Made by a program: the position numbers and the translations under genes. The notes beneath the pieces were generated by a model that was not told where the DNA came from, searched no databases, and saw only the letters and a program-made list of their open reading frames with translations. 62,561 nucleotides of DNA. Origin: Akkermansia muciniphila (GTDB lineage: Bacteria > Verrucomicrobiota > Kiritimatiellia > RFP12 > JAAYNR01). The stretch covers positions 1 to 62,561 of the forward strand of contig CAMBQN010000016.1 in the NCBI GenBank assembly GCA_945870025.1, given 5' to 3'. This document shows positions 34,703-42,651 of the stretch, piece after piece (within the stretch, counting starts at the first letter, position 1; the number at the start of each line of letters is the position of its first letter).

Positions 34703-35779
34703 ATGAAACCAGTCATGACATCCAAAGAGCGTGTGATGACCACTTTTTCTCACCAGGAGCCAGACCGGGTGCCGGTCGGCTACTTCGCCAATGGCGGAAT
34801 CGACCGCCGACTGCGCCAAGCGCTTGGCCTGAAAGAAGGCGAATGGGTGGGCGCGGCCTTGGGCGTGGATTACCGCGGCATCTGGGTTCCTTACAAAGGC
34901 AAACGGCTTCATCCGGAAGTCGAAGGTCGCGGCGTGAACGAGGAGTGGGGTATCCGCACCCGCTGGATCGAGCATCCGACCGGCGGCTATTGGGACTACT
35001 GTGACTTTCCTCTGTGCGAGGCCGACGAGGAGACCATCGCCAAGTGGCCCATGCCCGATCCCGACGATTTTGACTACAGCAGCATTGCGGAACAGTGCCG
35101 GCGGAACGACTCCTTTGCCCTTCACGCCGGCCACGGCGGTCTGGGGGACATCATCAACATGACCGGCATGCTCCGGAGCATGGAGCAGGTGCTGGTGGAC
35201 CTAGCCACGGACGATCCGGCCGGACTGCTGCTGATCGACCGCCGGATCGACATCATGGTCGAGGTCACCCGGCGCACACTGGAAGCCGCCAAGGGGAAGA
35301 TCGACTTCCTCTGGCTGGGCGAGGACCTGGGCACACAGAACTCCCCGATCATGAGCCTGGAGATGTTCCGCAAGCACATCCGGCCGCGGCACCAGCGTCT
35401 CGTGGATGTCGCCAAGTCTTTCGGCATTCCAACGATCATCCACACCTGCGGCTCGAGCAGTTGGGCGTACGAGGATTTCGTCGAGATGGGCATCAACGGC
35501 GTGGATACGCTGCAGCCGGAGGCCAAGGATATGTCACCCGAGTATCTCAAGCAGCGCTTTGGCGGACGTCTCTTCTTCCATGGCTGTATCTCGACCGCGG
35601 GTCCGGTGGCCTACGGCACGCCAGCGGAGGTCACGGAATATTGCCGCCGCACGCTGGAGATCATGATGCCTGGCGGCGGTTATTGCTTTGCGCCGACCCA
35701 CGCCCTGCAGGACAACTCGCCGACGGAAAACGTGCTGGCCATGTACGAGGCGGCGCGCCAGTACGGCGTCTACCGGTAG
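34703..35779 (+). CDS. Uroporphyrinogen-decarboxylase-family (corrinoid-type) methyltransferase
   Basis: 358 aa from ATG 34703 with GAGG 5 nt upstream. The protein has the URO-D TIM-barrel pattern: TSKERVMTTFSHQEPDRVP near the start, LGEDLGTQNSPIMS, IIHTCGSSSWAYEDF and FHGCIS. H-x-C in IHTCG and the Cys in FHGC match the zinc site of MtaA/MtbA-like methyltransferases. True HemE is less likely because the family-specific N terminus is missing. It could move methyl groups to or from the corrinoid protein at 13409. It has no downstream partner and is divergent from an AraC regulator. Confidence 0.82.
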   Translation: MKPVMTSKERVMTTFSHQEPDRVPVGYFANGGIDRRLRQALGLKEGEWVGAALGVDYRGIWVPYKGKRLHPEVEGRGVNEEWGIRTRWIEHPTGGYWDYCDFPLCEADEETIAKWPMPDPDDFDYSSIAEQCRRNDSFALHAGHGGLGDIINMTGMLRSMEQVLVDLATDDPAGLLLIDRRIDIMVEVTRRTLEAAKGKIDFLWLGEDLGTQNSPIMSLEMFRKHIRPRHQRLVDVAKSFGIPTIIHTCGSSSWAYEDFVEMGINGVDTLQPEAKDMSPEYLKQRFGGRLFFHGCISTAGPVAYGTPAEVTEYCRRTLEIMMPGGGYCFAPTHALQDNSPTENVLAMYEAARQYGVYR

Positions 35780-35946
35780 CGCTCCCTGTGCCTCATCGCT
35801 GATCCGTTGGCGAGGCCGCCGGTTTTACACGCGCCACTTTCCCGGCGCACTCGCGCTCGGTCGTCTAGACGCGCAGGCGCATGTCCAGGTCGAAGCGTAC
35901 GGTTTCACACGTGCGTGCGTCATGCACACGGCTGACGACGATTCCC

Positions 35947-36399
35947 TCACCCACCGGCCAGCAGTAGGATGGCGATGGCGCTGAAGAAGAGGCCCAGGAT
36001 CACTTTGAGCATCACCAGATTGCGGCGGGTCCAGTCCGTAAGCCTGTTGATCTGCATGCCGCGATGGAAGCAGATAAAGACCACCGCGAGGGGAACCACG
36101 AAGAGCAGGTTGTATAGGACGATGAGCCACCAGGCGTGGAGTTGGGAGGTGTCGTTCTTCACCAGAACCATCAGGACCGGGAGGTAGCCCTGTCCGGTGC
36201 AGACGCTCTCGAGGAGGGTGACGACCGCGCCGATGAGGAAACCGCTGATGACCGGTCCCCCGAAGCCGAGTCCGCTGCGCATGACTGCGTGGATGCGCGT
36301 CTTGATGACTGCGGGAATCTGAAGCGTGACGTCGTTCGCGCGACCCGTTTTTCTAAAGCGGACGGCGTCCCGGAACGAAAGCACGGCGAGCGGGATCAT
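35947..36399 (-). pseudogene. C-terminal remnant of a CcdA/DsbD-like membrane protein
   Basis: The open frame gives 150 aa with four hydrophobic segments, including the helix with FLIGAVVTLLESVCTGQGYLP, typical of the second half of cytochrome-c-biogenesis/DsbD transmembrane proteins. The N-terminal half is absent. Reading upstream in frame one still finds RLFG before the Met, then the repeat sequence around 36409-36440, so the gene was probably cut by the repeat insertion or recombination. Probably non-functional. Confidence 0.6.
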
Positions 36400-36408
36400 C
36401 CCGAAAAG

Positions 36409-36668
36409 CCTGCGACGAAGTGTGGGACGACGTGTGGGAGCTAGATGTCATCCCTGACCGCCTTTGAGAGTTGTCTGAGCATGCCGCAACCCGCCGGGGC
36501 AGGTCGTCCAGCAGCGTCTTGCGCATGGACGCGAACGGCATGCCTTTCTGGTAGACTTTCAGTCTCTCGTGGCCAAAGTGCTCTGCCATACCTGCTGCTC
36601 CTATCCATGCCACGCCACACTTCGTCGCTTTCTTCGTCCCACACGTTGTCGTCTACGCTTCGTCGCAG
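36409..36668. repeat. Repeat arms (family 3) flanking a four-helix-bundle fragment
   Basis: TGCGACGAAGTGTGGGACGA at 36410-36429 and a longer complementary-orientation block at 36616-36668 surround the fragment at 36479-36589. The reverse complement of 36630-36668 is almost identical to 62013-62050. The segment CCTGCTGCTCCTATCCATGC (36591-36610) recurs at 62062-62081. In one frame the repeat reads DEVWDEV over and over. Confidence 0.75.
36479..36589 (-). pseudogene. N-terminal fragment of a four-helix-bundle (23S rRNA IVS-type) protein
   Basis: From ATG 36589 the frame reads MAEHFGHERLKVYQKG and later LLDDLPRRVAAC, the conserved N-terminal 37 residues of the four-helix-bundle/S23 family. It then runs into unrelated residues and the repeat. 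The normal protein is about 120 aa, so only the first third remains. Confidence 0.65.
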
Positions 36669-36725
36669 GACTTTAAGGATGACTGGCCGGAGGCACGGCG
36701 ATGATCCTGCTCGACACGCATGCCT

Positions 36726-38663
36726 TCATCTCACGCTCTTCTGCACATCGCACAGGTTCTGGTAGACACCGCCTGCGGCGTAGAGCGCGTCGTGGCTGCC
36801 CTTTTCAATGATGCGTCCCTGATCCATCACGAGAATGGTATCGGCGTGACGGACCGTGCTGAGCCGGTGCGCGATCACAAAAACCGTGCGGTTTTCCATC
36901 AGCCGCGTGATGGCCTCCTGCACCTGCTGCTCGGTCACGGTGTCCAAAGCACTCGTCGCCTCGTCGAGGATCAGGATCGGCGGGTTCTTGAGGATCGCAC
37001 GGGCGACGGCCACGCGCTGCCGCTCGCCGCCGCTGAGAACAAAACCCTTGTCTCCGACGATTCGTCGGTATCCGTCGGGATGGGCGATGATAAAGGCGTG
37101 CGCGTTCGCCAGCTTCGCGGCCTGCTCGATCTGTTCCTGCGTCGCACCTTTCGTGCCATAGGCGATGTTCTCGGCAATGGTTGTGTTGAAGAGGATCGTT
37201 TCCTGAGTCACCACCCCGATCAGCTTGCGAAGATCGGCCATGACCATCTCCCGCAGATCCACGCCGTCCATCAGGACCCGGCCCTGGGTGGGGTCGTAAA
37301 AGCGGACCAGCAGGTTGGCCAGCGTGGTCTTGCCCGATCCCGTGGCACCCACAACCGCAATCGTCTGGCCGCGCCCCAGAACGAAATTCGCATCCTGCAC
37401 GACCTTTCGATCCGTGACCGCATAGGAGAAGTCCACGTGCTCAAAGACCAGGTTCGTGTCGAACGACTTCTTCGCAACCGGGTGCTCGGCCACCGGCAAG
37501 GCCGTGTCCATGTCCAGGAACGAATAGATGCGCGTCAGCGCCGCGCGACCCGCCTCGATCGATGCCTGTATCTTCCCGATCGACTTCAGGGGCTTGTACG
37601 CCATGATCATCGGAGTCAGCAGCGGCACAATCTCGGCAAACGTCTTGCCGCGCCAGAAACAGATCGCGAGGAACAGGATGGACAGCAGGATCGTCACGCC
37701 CTCCATCATCGGGTTGATCAGCAGACTGATGCGGATTCCCCGGAGCGCGACCTTCACACACTCCTGATTGGACCGCTTGAACTTTTCCTTCTCTTCTTCT
37801 TCGGTATGGTACGCCTTGACCACGCGGATGCCCGTCAGATTCTCCAGCATGTTCGATCCCAGAATGGCGCCCCGCTCCAAGCCCTTCCGGGAATAAACGC
37901 GGATCTTCCGCCCAATCGTGGCCAGTGGCCATATGACCAGCGGATAGCCGACCAAAGCTAGCCCGATCATTTCCACCATGTCGTTCTTGATCGCAAAATA
38001 GGCCACAAATCCAATAGACGCCAGGATCTCGAACGGCGCCTTGCACAGTTCGACAACCGTCTGCGCGATCACGATATGCACGGTCAAAGGATCGCCGTTG
38101 CAGCGGCTCATGATGCGGCCGACATCCATTGTGCCAAAGAATTTGAGCGACTGGTTCTGCAAATGGGCGAACATGTCATTTCGCAGGTCCCGCACCACCC
38201 GTGCGCCCGCCCATTGCAATGTATAGCTATTCAGATACAACATGCCCAATCGAAACACAAACGCCAGAGGAACAGCCAACAGCACCAACAGGAAGAACGA
38301 AACCCGGACATCTCCAGAATCATTAAAAATGGTAATGCCACAGCTTGCCGCCACCTGCTCCACTTTCTTGACCCACCCCGGCATCGCCCCCTTGGCCCGA
38401 ATGTCGGCTGCCGGCTTCACGCTACCGTCCGCCGCCTTCACGTTGCCGTCCTCCGTCGGCCGTCCGACGCCGATCCCCAACCCACCACTTTGCATCTGCA
38501 TGATCGCGGGCTGCAGCACCTGATAGATGGGCACCAGGGTCCCGCCCAGAATCATCCCTGAAAGGATGCCCATCGCCAAAGCCCAGCGGTACCTCCCAGC
38601 CTGTTTAAACAGCCGGCCATAGACTTGTTTCGCGGTAAAATCCTTGTCAAACCATTCCTGCAT
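36726..38663 (-). CDS. MsbA-like ABC exporter (permease-ATPase fusion)
   Basis: 645 aa, ATG 38663. The N-terminal membrane domain has six hydrophobic segments and an insert of about 70 residues between the first two (GGLGIGVGRPTEDGN to KKVEQVA). The C-terminal ATPase has Walker A GATGSGKTT, signature LSGGERQRVAVARAI and Walker B ILILDEATSALD. This is the build of MsbA-type lipid A/lipid exporters. A glycosyltransferase is divergently encoded next to it, consistent with a role in lipopolysaccharide assembly. The insert is longer than in E. coli MsbA. Confidence 0.88.
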   Translation of the reverse strand: MQEWFDKDFTAKQVYGRLFKQAGRYRWALAMGILSGMILGGTLVPIYQVLQPAIMQMQSGGLGIGVGRPTEDGNVKAADGSVKPAADIRAKGAMPGWVKKVEQVAASCGITIFNDSGDVRVSFFLLVLLAVPLAFVFRLGMLYLNSYTLQWAGARVVRDLRNDMFAHLQNQSLKFFGTMDVGRIMSRCNGDPLTVHIVIAQTVVELCKAPFEILASIGFVAYFAIKNDMVEMIGLALVGYPLVIWPLATIGRKIRVYSRKGLERGAILGSNMLENLTGIRVVKAYHTEEEEKEKFKRSNQECVKVALRGIRISLLINPMMEGVTILLSILFLAICFWRGKTFAEIVPLLTPMIMAYKPLKSIGKIQASIEAGRAALTRIYSFLDMDTALPVAEHPVAKKSFDTNLVFEHVDFSYAVTDRKVVQDANFVLGRGQTIAVVGATGSGKTTLANLLVRFYDPTQGRVLMDGVDLREMVMADLRKLIGVVTQETILFNTTIAENIAYGTKGATQEQIEQAAKLANAHAFIIAHPDGYRRIVGDKGFVLSGGERQRVAVARAILKNPPILILDEATSALDTVTEQQVQEAITRLMENRTVFVIAHRLSTVRHADTILVMDQGRIIEKGSHDALYAAGGVYQNLCDVQKSVR

Positions 38664-38760
38664 AGGCGTCCTAAGTATCCGAATCTACAAATTGAAGAAA
38701 TGACTTTATTCTGTTGGCAGGCAAGAATCAATCTTAAACTGCCGTATTTGCGTTATCTGA

Positions 38761-38788
38761 TTGCAGATTTGACAAAATACGGTATGAT
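38761..38788 (+). promoter_or_regulatory. Probable promoter of the glycosyltransferase gene
   Basis: TTGCAG (38761-38766) and TATGAT (38783-38788) are 16 bp apart. The start would fall about 10 nt before the ATG at 38806, leaving room for hardly any leader. TTGACA at 38769-38774 is too close to the -10 to serve. Confidence 0.45.
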
Positions 38789-38805
38789 TAACCCCGTTTC
38801 GTATT

Positions 38806-39927
38806 ATGATGCACATCCTACAACTTCTACCGGCCCTGAATGAGGGCGGCGTCGAACGCGGCGTCGTCGAGATCAACCGTGAACTGGTCCGGCGCGGCGT
38901 CCGCAACACCGTCATCTCCTCGGGTGGACGGCTGGCTCCGCAGATCGATGCTGATGGCGGGAGGCACATCGAACTGGACGTGAAATCGAAGAACCTCCTG
39001 ACCGTACCCCTGCGGGTTCGGCGACTGCGGGCCCTGATTGCTGAACTGAATCCCGACATCATCCACGTTCGCAGCCGGGTGCCTGCCTGGCTGGTGCGCT
39101 TGGCCAACCGCAACCCGCGACGGCCGGTCGTATCGACTGTGCATGGCTTTTACAGTGTCAACTCCTACAGCCGGATTATGACCCGTGCCGACCGGGTGAT
39201 CTGCGTGAGCCAGGCCGCTGTAGACTACGTGCGCACGAACTACGACACGCCCGAATCGATCATCCGTCTGGTACACCGGGGGATCGACCCGATCGCCTTC
39301 GACCCGGCGCGGCTTGACGCCAATTTTGTCCGCGACTTCAAGACGCGTCATGCGCTGAACGGCCGGTTTGTCGTCCTCGCGGTCGGCCGCATTACCTCCC
39401 TCAAGGGGTATCTGGAGCTGATCGAGGCTGCGGCCATTGCGCGCAACGCCCTGCCGAATCCGGCCAGTCTGGCCGTGGTCATCGTTGGCGGCGTGCAGCA
39501 GGGACAGGAGGCGTATGCGGCCGAATTGCGCGCGCGGGTCACCCGGCTCAAGCTGGACGACGCGGTGATCTTTGCCGGTAGCCAGACCCGCATGGCGGAA
39601 ATTTATGATGCGTCCGACGTGGTGGTCTCGTGCAACACCAGCAAACCCGAGACGTTCGGTCGCAGCATGGTCGAAGCCCTCGCCATGAATCGCCCCGTCA
39701 TCGCCACCCGGCATGGCGGCGCGCTGGACATCATGCAGGAGGGCGTCACCGGCTGGCTGGTCGAGCCGGGCGACATCGCCGGACTGGCTGCCGGGCTGGT
39801 CAAAGCCGCGCAGACCCGTCTGACAGGCCTGCGGGCTTCTGCGCTCGAGCGCTTCTCCCTCAACGTCATGGTCGAAAAGAATCTCACGATTTACCGGGAC
39901 GTTCTGGGCGGGTCTGAAGGTCGATAG
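38806..39927 (+). CDS. GT4-family glycosyltransferase
   Basis: 373 aa; ATG 38806 with a second ATG at 38809. The N-terminal Rossmann part begins MHILQLLPALNEGGVERGV, the usual pattern for LPS-core type GT4 enzymes. The C-terminal nucleotide-sugar part contains VLAVGRITSLKGYLELIEA and the E-x7-E region SKPETFGRSMVEALAM. It transfers a sugar in lipopolysaccharide or another surface glycan; donor and acceptor are not readable. It lies opposite the MsbA-like gene. Confidence 0.86.
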   Translation: MMHILQLLPALNEGGVERGVVEINRELVRRGVRNTVISSGGRLAPQIDADGGRHIELDVKSKNLLTVPLRVRRLRALIAELNPDIIHVRSRVPAWLVRLANRNPRRPVVSTVHGFYSVNSYSRIMTRADRVICVSQAAVDYVRTNYDTPESIIRLVHRGIDPIAFDPARLDANFVRDFKTRHALNGRFVVLAVGRITSLKGYLELIEAAAIARNALPNPASLAVVIVGGVQQGQEAYAAELRARVTRLKLDDAVIFAGSQTRMAEIYDASDVVVSCNTSKPETFGRSMVEALAMNRPVIATRHGGALDIMQEGVTGWLVEPGDIAGLAAGLVKAAQTRLTGLRASALERFSLNVMVEKNLTIYRDVLGGSEGR

Positions 39928-39950
39928 GACCGGAAGCACGGAGCAACACG

Positions 39951-40160
39951 GTAGACAGCGGCGTCCTCGTCGCGCCGCAGGCCACAGGGTCAGCGCGAAG
40001 CGAGGTAGACGCGACGTCCCCGTCGCGTCACGGGTGGTGAGCGGGCCGGTGACGCGACGAGGACGTCGCGTCTACTGAAGACGCTCGCCGCAGATCGTCC
40101 GTCTTCTCCATCATCTGCGGCGCGGCGGGACGCCGCTGCCCTACCCGCTTCGCGCATTCC
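39951..40160. repeat. Intergenic repeat block, family 2 (several copies)
   Basis: Units of the form 'GCGAAGCG-GGTAG...CGCGACGTCC-CGTCGCG' are repeated in both orientations. The core is an inverted repeat with 27-nt arms (40005-40031 and 40049-40075) matching at 26 of 27 positions around a 17-nt loop. The last part (about 40105-40160) reappears in inverted orientation at 61764-61815. The block separates the convergent glycosyltransferase and GGGtGRT genes and may also end transcription. Confidence 0.85.
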
Positions 40161-41165
40161 CTATTTTCGCTTCGAGGCGACCTCAATGGCCACGGCCACG
40201 GCGACGGTGGCGCCGACCATGGGGTTGTTCCCCATGCCGATCAGCCCCATCATCTCGACGTGAGCGGGAACCGAGGAGGATCCGGCGAACTGGGCATCGC
40301 TGTGCATCCGGCCCATGGTGTCGGTCATGCCGTACGAGGCCGGACCCGCCCCCATGTTGTCGGGGTGGAGCGTCCGCCCCGTGCCGCCGCCCGATGCCAC
40401 GGAGAAAAACTTCCGACCACGCTCGACGCATTCCTTCTTGTAGGTCCCGGCGACCGGGTGCTGAAAGCGCGTGGGATTGGTGGAGTTTCCGGTGATGGAG
40501 ACATCCACGCCCTCTTTCCACATGATCGCCACGCCCTCGCGCACATCATCTGCGCCATAGCACCGCACGGCGGCCTTCGGGCCCTTGGAGAAGGCTTTCT
40601 CTTCGACGATCGTCAATGCGCTCGTGTAGTAGTCGAACTGCGTCTTCACATAGGTGAAGCCGTTGATGCGGCTGATGATATAGGCGGCATCCTTGCCCAG
40701 ACCGTTGAGAATCACGCGCAACGGCGCCTGACGCACCTTGTTGGCGCTCTTGGCAATTCCGATCGCCCCCTCGGCGGCCGCGAACGACTCGTGTCCCGCG
40801 AGAAAGCAAAAGCACGACGTCTCGTCACGGAGGAGCATCGCGGCCAGATTGCCGTGACCGAGACCGACCTTGCGGTCTTCTGCCACGGAGCCGGGAATAC
40901 AGAATGCCTGCAATCCCTCGCCGATCGCCTCGGCGGCGTCGGCCGCCTTCTTGCTCCCCTTCTTGATGGCGATCGCCGCGCCGACCACGTAGGCCCAGGC
41001 CGCGTTCTCGAAGCAGATGCCCTGCACACCTTTGGTGATGGCATACGGATCAACGCCCAGACCGTCGCACACCTTCTTGGCATCCTCGATGGACGCCATG
41101 CCATATTTCTTCAGCGCCGCCTCGATCTGTGGGATCCGGCGTTCATAGGATTCAAACAGTGCCAT
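40161..41165 (-). CDS. GGGtGRT-family protein
   Basis: 334 aa, ATG 41165 after AAAGGAG. It carries the name-giving motif ASGGGTGRTLHPDNMGAGP and a conserved end with GMGNNPMVGATVAVAVAIE. The function is unknown. As I remember it, the family is found in anaerobes and is encoded with a NifU-like Fe-S scaffold, as here (27 nt downstream of that gene). The VCFxxG-type and Cys-containing segments (CFCFLAGHES, KKVCDGLG) could take part in metal binding. Confidence 0.83.
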   Translation of the reverse strand: MALFESYERRIPQIEAALKKYGMASIEDAKKVCDGLGVDPYAITKGVQGICFENAAWAYVVGAAIAIKKGSKKAADAAEAIGEGLQAFCIPGSVAEDRKVGLGHGNLAAMLLRDETSCFCFLAGHESFAAAEGAIGIAKSANKVRQAPLRVILNGLGKDAAYIISRINGFTYVKTQFDYYTSALTIVEEKAFSKGPKAAVRCYGADDVREGVAIMWKEGVDVSITGNSTNPTRFQHPVAGTYKKECVERGRKFFSVASGGGTGRTLHPDNMGAGPASYGMTDTMGRMHSDAQFAGSSSVPAHVEMMGLIGMGNNPMVGATVAVAVAIEVASKRK

Positions 41166-41192
41166 AAAAATTCACTCCTTTCAGACTCGCGG

Positions 41193-41894
41193 TTATTCCT
41201 CACGGGGGTCGATCGACTTGACCGCGCCATCCGCGGGCGTCGTGCGGCCGTATGCGCCTGTCGCTTTCTTCAGCGCCTCGTTCGCATCCGTCCCCTTTTT
41301 GATCAGATCCATCATCGCGCCCAGGCGGACAAATTCATAGCCACAGATCTCGCCGTTGTCATCCAGGAAGCAGCGCGTGACATACCCTTCGGCCATCTCC
41401 ATGTACCGGGGGCCTTTGGCCCGCGTCGAATACATCGTGCCGATCTGAGAGCGGAGACCCTTGCCCAGGTCCTCCAGACCGGCGCCGATGGGCAGCCCGC
41501 CTTCGGAAAAAGCGCTCTGACTGCGCCCGTAGACGATCTGCAGGAACAATTCGCGCATCGCGGTATTGATCGCGTCGCAGACGAGATCCGTGTTCAGCGC
41601 CTCGAGCAGTGTCTTGCCGATCAGGATTTCGCCGGCCATGGCGGCCGAATGCGTCATTCCAGAACAGCCGACCGTCTCGACCAGCGCCTCTTCGATCACG
41701 CCTTCCTTGATGTTCAGCGTCAACTTGCAGGCGCCCTGCTGCGGCGCGCACCAGCCGACGCCGTGTGTCAGTCCCGAAATGTCTGTGATCTGCCGGGCCT
41801 GAACCCACTTGCCCTCTTCGGGGATGGGCGCAGGACCGTGGTTACAGCCCTTGGTCACGCAGCACATGTGCTGCACTTCGTGCGAATAAGTCAT
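41193..41894 (-). CDS. NifU/IscU-like iron-sulfur cluster assembly scaffold protein
   Basis: 233 aa from ATG 41894; GAGGAGG lies 5 nt upstream (an adjacent ATG at 41897 is too close). Conserved Cys residues occur in VGWCAPQQGACKL, VGCSGMTHSAAMAGEIL and DLVCDA, as in divergent IscU-like scaffolds. An N-terminal CCVTKGCNHG adds further ligands not found in ordinary IscU. No cysteine desulfurase gene is nearby. It works with the GGGtGRT protein encoded next. Confidence 0.78.
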   Translation of the reverse strand: MTYSHEVQHMCCVTKGCNHGPAPIPEEGKWVQARQITDISGLTHGVGWCAPQQGACKLTLNIKEGVIEEALVETVGCSGMTHSAAMAGEILIGKTLLEALNTDLVCDAINTAMRELFLQIVYGRSQSAFSEGGLPIGAGLEDLGKGLRSQIGTMYSTRAKGPRYMEMAEGYVTRCFLDDNGEICGYEFVRLGAMMDLIKKGTDANEALKKATGAYGRTTPADGAVKSIDPREE

Positions 41895-42030
41895 CATATC
41901 CTCCTCGTTCCTCCACAACCCGTCGCTGCGAAAATGAACGATTAATTTTAGCATGGTTCCAACGACTTTATCCACAACTTTCGATCTGACAAATGACCGA
42001 CAATTGTCATTGCTTGGGTTCAGTTTGGTT

Positions 42031-42077
42031 AAATTGCGCAATTTGCCTCTACCCAGCGGGGTGGTTTGTGGTATGAT
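42031..42077 (+). promoter_or_regulatory. Palindrome and extended -10 promoter before the 42100 gene
   Basis: A perfect 14-bp palindrome AAATTGCGCAATTT (42031-42044) lies 27 nt upstream of TATGAT (42072-42077), which is preceded by TGG as in extended -10 promoters. A divergent -10-like TAAAAT for the Fe-S scaffold gene lies at 41950-41945 on the other strand. The palindrome could be a regulator site serving both sides. Confidence 0.4.
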
Positions 42078-42099
42078 CCTCGCAATCAAGGAGGTCTTT

Positions 42100-42651
42100 A
42101 TGTCGTTCAAAAATTGTGTGTATGCAATGATTCTGGCGTGCGGGTTTTCGGCACGCGCGCAGATGGAGGCGATGCCACAGCCCAAGTTGGCGTCGGCCTA
42201 TCTGGTTAAGATCACCGACATGGTCAAAGAGGATTCGTACGAGGTGATGTCCGGTGAAGAGGTCAAGGCGCTGCAGAAGGCGATCAGCGACGAGACCCGT
42301 GTTTTCAACGCGGCCATGCTCGCGGTCAAGAAGGCGTGGAGCGAGGACGAGTTGACGAAGGGGACTGCTTTTCCCGCAGCCGCGTTCAGCGTGCGAAAAA
42401 TGCAACAGCAGGGGCCTTTCTCTCCCGATCAGGCTGCAAAAAAGAAAGACCTGATACTGGAGCGCGAATCCACTGCGCAAGATCGGAAGCGGGAGCAAGA
42501 CAAGAAGAATGGCGTCAAGGCGAAGACGCCGTCCGCAAAGGAATTGGAGAAGGACGCCAAACGCGATACGGCCCGGCAAAATGCCCAAGATCAATTGCTG
42601 GCGAAGATAGCCGAATTGCTCAAGCGGGATGTCCCGAAAAAAGGGCTGTGA
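42100..42651 (+). CDS. Small exported protein of unknown function, Lys/Glu-rich C terminus
   Basis: 183 aa from ATG 42100 with AAGGAGG upstream. The signal peptide is short (CVYAMILACGFSARAQ). The middle has KEDSYEVMSGEEVKALQKA and AMLAVKKAW, then a charged helical tail (AAKKKDLILERESTAQDRKR) likely to form a coiled coil. I do not recognise a family. The stop overlaps the GTG start of hisD (GTGA), so translation of hisD may be coupled to it, an odd pairing of an exported protein with histidine synthesis. Confidence 0.7.
   Translation: MSFKNCVYAMILACGFSARAQMEAMPQPKLASAYLVKITDMVKEDSYEVMSGEEVKALQKAISDETRVFNAAMLAVKKAWSEDELTKGTAFPAAAFSVRKMQQQGPFSPDQAAKKKDLILERESTAQDRKREQDKKNGVKAKTPSAKELEKDAKRDTARQNAQDQLLAKIAELLKRDVPKKGL

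Noticed and set aside
34703-35779. HemE (uroporphyrinogen decarboxylase) of haem synthesis
   Set aside because: H-x-C-G and a later Cys favour the methyltransferase branch, and no haem genes are adjacent.
35780-35946. Small gene after the URO-D gene
   Set aside because: No open frame with a start site; nothing recognisable in these 167 bases.
38769-38788. TTGACA plus TATGAT as a promoter for the glycosyltransferase
   Set aside because: Only 8 bp separate the two elements; TTGCAG further upstream has proper spacing.
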